DNA of 64,000 bases from Pachyseris speciosa (lineage: Eukaryota > Cnidaria > Anthozoa > Scleractinia > Pachyseridae). The position numbers and the translations under genes were made by a program. Every line of letters begins with the position of its first letter. Positions within the stretch are counted from its first letter, which is position 1. This document shows positions 56,291 to 64,000 of this stretch, piece after piece. Where the stretch lies: assembly GCA_016490735.1 (NCBI GenBank), contig JAEMWC010000138.1:231001-295000 (forward strand), in the 5' to 3' direction. The notes under the pieces are model-generated. The model searched no databases and was not told the DNA's origin. It saw nothing but the letters and a program-made list of their open reading frames with translations.

Positions 56291-58973
56291 TTACTTGGCC
56301 TGACTCGGCAGCATAGAATAGCGAGCAACGGCGTTCTCATACAGCTTAACGTTACTGTAATCTTTGTCGTGGCTCAAAATCTCAATGCGGTGGTCCACAA
56401 AGTGATAGTCTGGCATGTTGACACCCTTTTTCGCCCTGCAAAGGAGCAAACGAACTCGGATCAGCGACACTGGGCTGGGTGAATATAAGCATATAACAAA
56501 TAGCAAAGTGTTTTATGAGTGAAAACTCTTAGCACTGATAATTGCCAACTTCCAAAGTTCAGCTACCTGACAAATGGCAATCTTATTATCTGCTACATAA
56601 GTTTATGTGCTGGTTAAGTAATTGGCTCGTCCTTTTGATATCAAGATAGCTTTCAAGTCTTGTTTAACACAAATCCCCACAAGGGGCATCCATAATCGAG
56701 CCACCGTAGCAAAGATCACTTAAACCAGTGGAATAGCGATCACTGACGGAATTGCTTATGTCTTGATAGAATTTCGCCCTTTATTCCATATCACGAGTCA
56801 TCCAATCAGTTTGACACAGAAAAACTTACTTTTAAGTACTTCTGAAGTCACCTCAGTAATGGCCACCTCCTTCCAGCAACAGGACCATGTTAAAATCACC
56901 CTTTAGCACCCCATCACGCACGTACATCTTCTCAGTGGATGGCTCCCATTTCAGCGTCTTTTTCTGCATAACTGGACCATTGGGGGGAAAGTTCTCGCCT
57001 TTAAAGTTAATGTCATACTTGAAAATGTCGCCATCCATTCTGTCGAAAGACGAGTGAAACATACTCAGTGTGACCAGGCAAAGATACCAAAACAATTTCA
57101 TTAAAAGGCTTTTCCTCCCTTGTAGTTGTACACAGAGTGAACCACTTTGGAAAAGAGTCTAAAACTTGTGAATCAAATATATTTCATAAGAAAGCATGAA
57201 GGAAATAGCAAAGTTTACACCAATAGATTTAGAAATAAACTCCAATAAAATGACTATGAACGATGAAAAAGACGCACAAACTAAAATAATATAATTCCTA
57301 TTGCAGTTTCAGTTTCAGTTTATTTGCCAGAAAGAAAGAAATATAAATTCATAATTAGAAGTAAACAAATTGTGTCAAACTGTGGAACAAAGTGTTTATA
57401 CGCGGTTTTCCCCCGCAGGAGGCATCTGTTTTCAGGGGCACCCAACGACAAGTTTCGGTAGATATCTGTTTGGAGGGTTCAGCATGCATTTTCTCAAAGG
57501 AAGATTTTGTTCCCTAACATTTTCGGACAATTAAAATTTCAGCTAGGGAATCCGAAGAGATGAACTTCTTCTAGCTTATGAAAACATCGCTTTAAAGAGA
57601 CTTCAAATAACAAAAGACACTTAAAAATGCCTTACTACAGCTTTTGGTTGATTTTAGCTCGTTGGGTGCCCCTGTGTTTTATATCTTACTAACCTTATGT
57701 TGCTTGTTATGGTACAAATGCCCTGGTCTTCATAAGTCATGCTTCTTTCCCAGGAATATCCCTCAGGAAAAGTCTGCTTGAAATAGTCTGGTATATCTGC
57801 TGGGTATTTGGTGAATGCCCTGTTGCCGTACTGGAAAGAAAACATACTGATCATATGCAATACAGAACTTTTTATTTGTCAAAATGTCAAGGGAGGTAAT
57901 GACGGCAGAATTCCGCTTCGCTTAATCGAGTATGTAGCAGTTCTGAAATTCTAAGCTAAAATTCTCTTGGTGCGACAGAATTATAACCTCAAACTATCAA
58001 AGCCTTATGATTGCTGTTTTCTTGGTAAATTTTTGGTGGCATTCTTTTGTACCCGCAAACACCGTCTGAGTTAATGGGATTCTAGCTCTTTTAACTACAG
58101 CACGGTTTTCAGTCAGTGCTTCTTCTGATAAAAAGACAACACAACAACCTCTTAGTGTCAGTGGTAGTCTTACAACTTTATCAGCCATAGAGAAAAGCGA
58201 ATCAGTTAAAGGGAAAAAAGTACCCCAGAAACATGGCGTCAATTACGTAATAACAACAAAAATGGAAAGGTTTAATGACAAGATACTTCAGATCAAGTCA
58301 CCGGGGGTGTTTCTTTCAATCTGATGCAATCCAAGAGAGAGACAATGAAGAGTTGAAGAAATACATAGCAAACAAAGCCTACGAATCGACGTATTTAACA
58401 GTAAAAACTAAACTTTAAGCCCCATAATTCTTGTAACAGAGAGCGAGGATAGGCAAATTTTAGTTATTGTTTTAAAGGCAAGACTAAAGAAACTACTTAA
58501 AAGTCTTGTCATAGACTTTCCGGTTATGATTGCAGTTTGTTGCATTAATGCTCGCAAGATCAAAGAAAAGAAACATAGCTCCACGTATCTGGTGCGCTAA
58601 CCTGAAAGGCATATGATTACAGGCGTATTTTAGGTACTGAAACTCGCTCACTGGAATAGCCTGGAAAAATAAAACCTTTCCCAAACTAAGCAACGTCCGA
58701 AGCAATGCGGCCTTAAAACTGAACACAATGATTAAACATTTTTTGTATGCTTTTACTTACTCGTAAGGCTTGCCTTTTCCTTCTCCTTCAATCACGAAGC
58801 TGTGCCCGTTTACGGTGCCTTCCATACGCAGCTTGATCTTCATGTCTCGTTTAATCTCACTCTGCGGAATGAAATTGGAGTAAAAGTGAGATCAATTACC
58901 AGTGAAGAATTAACAGTAGATTTGAGTCATCACAGAAAACAAATGAAGCCTTTTCCTGTGCAGCACTTACCAT
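56291..58973 (-). pseudogene. GFP-like pseudogene C
   Basis: Exon 1 (ATG at 58971-58973, GTAAGT donor), exon 2 (58761-58861, [11 protein letters not shown]) and exon 5 (56291-56435, ends LPSQAK stop) are intact with good splice sites. Exon 3 has lost its first 82 bases and the original acceptor; what remains (57694 to about 57833) starts at the chromophore Tyr codon. Exon 4 (56830-57039) has TGA at 56853-56855 in place of the family Arg170 codon and a TAA in place of Tyr177. The protein therefore cannot complete the barrel. The promoter-proximal region is still similar to gene B, so transcription may persist. Intron 3 holds a 242-bp TIR element. Confidence 0.9.
57433..57674. mobile_element. 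242-bp MITE in intron 3 of pseudogene C
   Basis: The inverted tips CAGGGGCACCCAACGA and TCGTTGGGTGCCCCTG are perfect over 16 bases, with TGTTTT on both outer sides (a 6-base match, possibly part of an 8-bp duplication). CAGGG-type tips fit hAT elements. The corresponding intron of gene B is only 80 bases and lacks it. Confidence 0.75.
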
Positions 58974-59130
58974 GTTGGTAGACGTTAATTAAGATATCAA
59001 CCTTATACGTCTTGTTGTTCTCAATCTGATCTCTCCCAACTCACCAGGGTGAATGGGGCCTTAGCTCTGAGAGCGCTACTATAAACCTGAATACCACACC
59101 CGATCCAATTCACTTGGACCAATCAGAACT
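58974..59130 (-). promoter_or_regulatory. 5' UTR and promoter remnant of pseudogene C
   Basis: Aligned with the gene B upstream region: the CTATAAACCTGAAT block at the same 107-base distance from the ATG, and the inverted CCAAT at 59119-59123. It appears undamaged although the coding region is dead. Confidence 0.45.
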
Positions 59131-60235
59131 AGAACACTGGGTCAAAACAATATCATACATTTCATGATCAGAACGGCATATGTCGAAAGACAGGTGATAA
59201 GGAACGGAAACAAAACAATGCATTGATTTTTACCAGTCACAATCAGCTGCTTTAAAATCTGCTGTGGACCAGAGACCCTTTTAGGCTTGGAAAAGGAAAG
59301 TAAGGGACGATCTTTCCAGAGGAAAAAAATGTTCGTGTCTGCGAGAGCCCCCCCCCCCCCCCCTTTTTTTTCTGAGCCTGTTTAAGACCAATCGCCACCT
59401 TTAATTAATTTCCTCAATTTAATTATTGTTAGGTTATACCCAGGATGTGCCAGCACTCTAATAAATCAATAGAAAGAGAAACTGTCCTGTATTCATATAA
59501 ACCGGAAACGGAGGAATTCTCTGCATTACATAAGAGGCGGTTTTCATTGAAGACTGAAGACAAAGCTTCCCTTGCTGATGCCAGTGTTGTCTATTCTCGA
59601 ATCTGATGTCATTGAAATAAGACCTGAAGAAAACTCTAACTCTAAAATGAACCAAATTGAAGACAAACTAGTTCATGTAAAAATCGTTTTGGAAACGCAA
59701 ATAGGCCTGTTGTCGCCTCGCGTCGCTGAACTTGACCCAGTAAACAACGATGCTCTTAAATGGGAGAATTTGACATTAGGAAACTAAATTCATGACAGAC
59801 TATTAATGAAAAGGAAATTTAAAACATTGGCTAAGAAAATACGACCGTGGTCATTATTAGTCAGGTGACGACCAGTCACTGCCGTGAATGAAATTGTTCA
59901 ATCAACAAACGGGAGATCACTAAGAAGACGCCTACTGAAGAAGCTACTTCTTCATCATTAGGCGATAAGACCATCTACAAAAGCCGTTCTTTTTTGTCTT
60001 TTAATTATGTTTACACCAACCGTGGATGTTCGTGAAATAGGTCTGAAATAGGGTATCGAATTTTTGGTCAGGTCTGAAATAGGGTAGGGAAAATCGTAGA
60101 GTTTGGTCTGAAATGTTGCAAGGGTTTCAGGACGCGGGCCGCATACCCCAAGGCAATTTTTCTGGGAGTACCCCTCCCCCCCCGGGTAATCAACTGACCC
60201 GAGCAAGGTCATAATAAGAAAAAAATGGATTACTG
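59131..60235. other. Mostly non-coding; C homopolymer, LINE tail fragment and a GGTCTGAAATAGGG repeat
   Basis: A C homopolymer lies at about 59349-59363. 59866-59950 is a short piece of the LINE 3' end (GACGACCAGTCACTGCCGTG, as at 54717 and 61886). 60035-60115 contains two spaced GGTCTGAAATAGGGTA repeats. A 71-residue frame at 59572-59787 has no recognisable domain. Confidence 0.5.
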
Positions 60236-61960
60236 TTGTCGGCATTTACAGACCGCCGTCTATTCCGTTATCTACGTGGACGCACGAGCTGTCGACGCTC
60301 TTTGACGCAGCATGCATATTAACAATTACTGTCTTTTATGCGGGTGATTTCAACGCCGACCTCCTAACCCCGGACAAACCACTTAACGAGGGTCGGGTGG
60401 CAAACTGGTAGACCTACTGCATATTTATGTTTGATCAACAAGGCCACTAGGAAAACAAAAACCTCGGAAACACTTCACTATTCTAACATCAGGTGTAGTG
60501 GATACGCTTACAAGTGATCATTCCCTGGTTTATACGGTTATCCGATCATCAGCGTCGCGATCGCGTTCTCGTAAACTTTATTCTCGAAGTCTGACAACCT
60601 TCGGTCAACAAAATTTTGTGCGGAATATGCAAATGGTTCCTTTTCACACTATGGATTTATTTGACGACTGTGGATGATAAGCTTTACACCTTTGAAAAAT
60701 TAATTGTACGAAGACATTCTTGATGAACACGCACCGCTGAAACTGACATACATCAAGGGCAAAGAAGTGCCTTATATGACTGAAGAATGGCGCAAGGCAA
60801 TTAGACACCGTTAGAAACTTTGGACGATTTTCACGAGAGAACGAACGAAAAATGTAAATCCCAGCGTAATAAATGCACTTCCTTTAGACGCAAAGCCATA
60901 AGAGCAAATTTCAGAAGGAAATCATCAGAGCCAGAACAATCCGCGCGATTTTTGGTCTGTTTACCGCCCCTTTTTAAATTTTAAAACGAAACAAGCAAAG
61001 AATATTATGTTAAAGCAGAACGATATTGTCATTAGTGACAAGAAGGAAATTCCTGATTTATTCAATAATTACTTCGTTCAAATTGCCGAATTGAAGCGGA
61101 CAGTGGACAGGATTATGCAAATCATCCGAGCATTCTTGCCATTCATCAACACAGATCAAAAGGTTATTTCAAATTTCAACACACCAACCAGCTCCTGGAA
61201 ACAGAAAATCAGTGGTACAAAGAAAACGGAATGATTGTCAACAAAACTACGCATAAGTCCTTGATCCTTGGCGACACGGAGTATACTTTCTCTTTTCCAG
61301 TCAAGGAGTCAATCGACATATTTCGTTTGATAAACATATACCTTCGGTTTGCAAAAAGGTCAATAATCAGTTAAATGTCATGATAAGATTTAGCAAACTG
61401 ATCTCCAAGGCCACTTTGGTTAAACTGTATACGGCCTTTATCCTGCAGCAGTTTCACTGTTGCTAATCGGTGTGGCATTTCAGTGGCGCGCGAAATACCG
61501 AGAAAACAGAAGCTGGACATCAACAAAAGATTCTTAGTTTCGTTTTAGATGATTTCGGATCTACCGGCTAACAACTTATTGGACAAAGTGAACTGTGTTT
61601 TTCTATATAAAAGAAGTATACACAATATGTTAATTTTACTCTACAAAAGTTATTTTTAACTAAATATGTTATCCACACAAGGAATATGTTTACTCTCCGT
61701 ACAACCTCCTATAATGTACGCGGTAACTACATTCTGACACTCCCTGTACTTAAAACTATTGCTTATGGCCTTCGCTCCTTTTCTTATCACGCTGATAAAC
61801 AATGAAACACACTGCCGAACTTTATTCGAACTGCTTACTTTAATGACTTTTTATTTAAAAAAAAAACGCATTAGTTAGCCGACGACCAGTCACCGCCGTG
61901 AATGAAATTGCAATTGATCAATCAACAAACGGGAGATCACTGAGGAGACGCCTACCAAAA
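60236..61960 (+). pseudogene. LINE remnant (endonuclease, partial RT linker, 3' end)
   Basis: Plus-strand frames read GIYRPPSIPL, AGDFNADLL (the conserved endonuclease GDFN motif), LTSDHSLVYTVI (the SDH motif), then a linker (EEWRKAIRHR, LKQNDIVISDKKEIPDLFNNYF). The frame returns at about 61700 with RGNYILTLPVLKTIAYGLRS and the WNSLP-type end. Several stops and frameshifts intervene, and the RT palm including the FADD-type motif is absent, so most of the RT is deleted. The order is APE-type LINE. It is the same family as 54.5 kb. Confidence 0.75.
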
Positions 61961-62771
61961 AAAAAAAAAATGAATGAACAAACCCGAAGTTAGTGTTGAC
62001 TTTGATTTCAGTTCTCTTACATTTTTCTAACAGGGTTTGTCCTTCAGTTTTCCCTTAGAGGTTTTCTTAAGGCTAACAATTAGCTTTTTAAGCCGTTCAA
62101 TAACTTCGCAATTCGTGTTTTATTAAGTCCTAAAAAAACTCGGCTCCATCTCCTGTTTTAAACTTGATACAACACTCCTGCTCATTTATTAACCATTACG
62201 TTAAAACTGAACCTTTCTTTGGTAAAAGAGCAACAGCCACGAAGCTCGGTAGACGGCTGCATTTAGCAGCGGTACTAATAATCTATTGGTAATCGGAAGC
62301 GAGTACGAAGCCACAACGCATGCGCTTGTGGTTTATGCTCCGATGGTGCATTCCTGTTGTACAATTTTCAGTAAACAAAAGCGCGAGAGGAAGGTGAAAG
62401 AAAACACTGTGAATTGTTGATTACAATTACGAGAGGCATCACTCCTCCACAATGCAGTACTCTAAGATAAGAAAAGACCACAAAACCAGGCCTCGACAAC
62501 AACAAGTTTAATTCTCACTACAGTTTTCTTATTTGTATTTGTCTACAACTGAGTTTTAAAAGTCTATCATTATGACGTAATCCTGCAAATAAAAAAAAGA
62601 AGAAACGAAAAGTAACTTTTTTTAAAGTCAACTATAGAGATAGTCTATGGAAAACGCCGAGAAATCCTTGAATTTAAAATGTAAAACAATTATACCGAGT
62701 AAATACTTTTAGAAAAACAAATAACAAACAATTTTCGCTCATTGTTGTCGTCTCGGGTTTACGTGAAGCCT
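61961..62771 (-). other. 3' flank of FP gene D and a decayed repeat
   Basis: About 62240-62771 is the conserved FP 3' flank (GAAGCTCGGTAGACGGCTGC, ACGAGAGGCATCACTCCTCC, CTATCATTATGACGTAATCC). Upstream of it, 62080-62190 is the inverted relative of the 54955-55110 repeat. Confidence 0.55.
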
Positions 62772-63513
62772 TTACTTGGCCTGACTCGGCAGCATAGAAT
62801 AGCGAGCAACGGCGTTCTCATACAGCTTAACGTTACTGTAGTCTTTGTCGTGGCTCAAAATCTCAATGCGGTGGTCCACAAAGTGATAGTCTGGCAATTT
62901 GACTTCCTTCTTCGCCCTGCAAAGGAGCAAACGAACTCGGTATCAGCGACACTGGGCTGGGTGAATATAAGCATATAACAAATAGCAAAGTGTTTTATGA
63001 GTGAAAACTCGTAGCACTGATAATTACCAACTTCCAAAATTCAGCTACCTGACAAATGACAATCTTATTATCTGCTACATAAGTTTATGTGCTGTTTAAG
63101 TAATTGGCTCGTCCTTTTGATATCAAGATAGCCTTCGAGCCCTCTTTACCACAATGAGGGCATCCAAGATCGAGTCATCGTAGCTAAGGTCAATTAAACC
63201 AATGAAATAGCGATCACTGACGGAATTGCTTATGTCTTGATAGAATTTCGTCCTTTATTCCATATCACGAGTCATCCAATCAGTTTGACAAAGAAAAACT
63301 TACTTGTAAATACTTCTGAAGTCACATCGGTAATGGCCACCTCCTTCAAGCAACAAGGCCATGTTAACGTCACCCTTCAGCACCCCATCACGCACGTACA
63401 TCTTCTCAGTGGATGGCTCCCATTTCAGCGTCTTCTTCTGCATAACTGGACCATTGGGGGGAAAGTTCTCCCCTTTAAAGCGAATTTCATAGAAGAAACA
63501 GTCGCCTTCCATT
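62772..63513 (-). CDS. GFP-like fluorescent protein gene D, exons 4 and 5 (continues beyond window)
   Basis: Exon 5 is 62772-62916 (acceptor TGCAG, stop TAA, ends LPSQAK) and exon 4 is 63304-63513 (acceptor CAACAG, donor GTAAG), 145 and 210 bases as in gene B, without stops. Exon 4 reads MEGDCFFYEIRFKGENFPPN, through KGDVNMALLLEGGGHYRC. Exon 5 keeps DYHFVDHRIEILSHDKDY and the catalytic Glu in KLYENAVARYS. It differs from B at a few positions (Glu for Asp164, Ile for Thr176, KEV for KVV). Exons 1-3 with the chromophore should lie to the right, outside the window. Probably functional, but the missing half cannot be checked. Confidence 0.85.
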
Positions 63514-63692
63514 CTGTTGAAAGACAAGTGATACATATTCAGTGTGAACGGGCAAAGATACGAAAAACAATTTCATTAAAAGGCATTTCCTCCCTTGTGG
63601 TTGTACACAGAGTGAACCACTTTGGAAAAGCGTTTAAAACTTGTATTTCAAATATTTCATAAGAAAGCATGAAGGCAATAGCAAAGTTTACA

Positions 63693-63922
63693 TAGCCTGC
63701 GTCGCAGACGTAACAAAACCCCGGTTAGTAACGTCTGCGAAGCAGCGCCAAATTCCTTGTTCTGTACCAGAATTTGAGTACGCGTTATGATTGGCTCGTC
63801 AACAAAAGGCTTTTGTTAACGAGCCAATCAACGCGTACTCAAATTCTGGTACAGAACAAGGAATTTGGCGCTGCTTCGCAGACGTTACTAACCGGGGTTT
63901 TGTTACGTCTGCGACACAGGCT
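63693..63922. mobile_element. 230-bp near-perfect palindromic MITE, 9-bp target duplication
   Basis: Inserted upstream of exon 4 of FP gene D (within the expected intron 3). AAGTTTACA is duplicated at 63684-63692 and 63923-63931; pseudogene C keeps the single site (GCAAAGTTTACACCAATAG at about 57206). Arms of about 110 bases begin TAGCCTGCGTCGCAGACG and end CGTCTGCGACACAGGCT, and are nearly identical through TACCAGAATTTGAGTACGCG. A 9-bp duplication fits Mutator-like (MULE) elements. Confidence 0.85.
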
Positions 63923-64000
63923 AAGTTTACACTGATAGATTTATAAATAAACTCCAATAAAATGACTATGAACGATGAAAAAGGGGCACAAATTAAAATA

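Noticed and set aside
1..64000. CRISPR array, bacterial operon or phage-type defence system
   Set aside because: The repeats are tandem or inverted eukaryotic elements without regular spacers, and genes have introns with GT-AG boundaries.

Overview
The window is animal nuclear DNA, almost certainly from a stony coral and most likely an acroporid-type one. The decisive evidence is a family of GFP-like fluorescent-protein (FP) exons with a Gln-Tyr-Gly chromophore, correct splice sites and strong resemblance to Acropora-type cyan/green FPs. They sit among cnidarian-type transposons (BEL/Pao, Polinton-like, tRNA-derived SINEs, LINEs, many TIR/MITE elements). There are no bacterial operons, and most open frames are shadows or repeat translations.

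Layout, left to right. All FP sequences lie on the minus strand. 0-2.6 kb: a diverged tandem repeat holding at least two decayed FP last exons. 3.5-4.5 kb: an inverted cluster of tRNA-derived SINE units, then a LINE fragment. 5.3-7.1 kb: small inverted-repeat elements and the 3' flank of FP pseudogene A. 7.1-12.99 kb: a broken Polinton/Maverick-like element (capsid C-terminus, packaging ATPase, two small proteins, and a convergent family B DNA polymerase) lodged in the last exon/3' UTR of pseudogene A. 12.99-15.25 kb: the remaining two exons of pseudogene A, split by a 1.47 kb TIR element. 16.3-18.6 kb: a foldback element holding a tandem pair of tRNA-like SINEs. 18.7-22.9 kb: a duplicated 2 kb non-coding repeat. 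23.7-25.9 kb: an intact five-exon FP gene (B). 26.5-54.5 kb: four tandem copies of a ~4.57 kb non-coding unit related to the 18.7-22.9 kb repeat. Copies 3 and 4 are interrupted by a palindromic SINE dimer, a foldback element, two 3-bp-TSD MITEs and a complete 7.4 kb BEL/Pao retrotransposon whose LTRs differ at one visible site. 54.5-62 kb: FP pseudogene C (truncated exon 3, two nonsense codons in exon 4) with LINE remains on both sides. 62.8 kb to the end: the last two exons of another apparently intact FP gene (D), running off the window, with a 230 bp palindromic element upstream.

The FP genes belong together as a tandem family that grew by duplication of gene plus 3' flank and is decaying at several members. 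The rest is mobile or repetitive DNA. The points of most interest are the SINE inverted dimer formed at a palindrome in its own tRNA-like anticodon loop, the tandem array acting as a trap with empty sites for five insertions, the two matching -1 frame breaks at CTACCCC in a very young BEL element, and the pseudogene C deletion that places a splice-acceptor-like sequence directly before the chromophore tyrosine codon.
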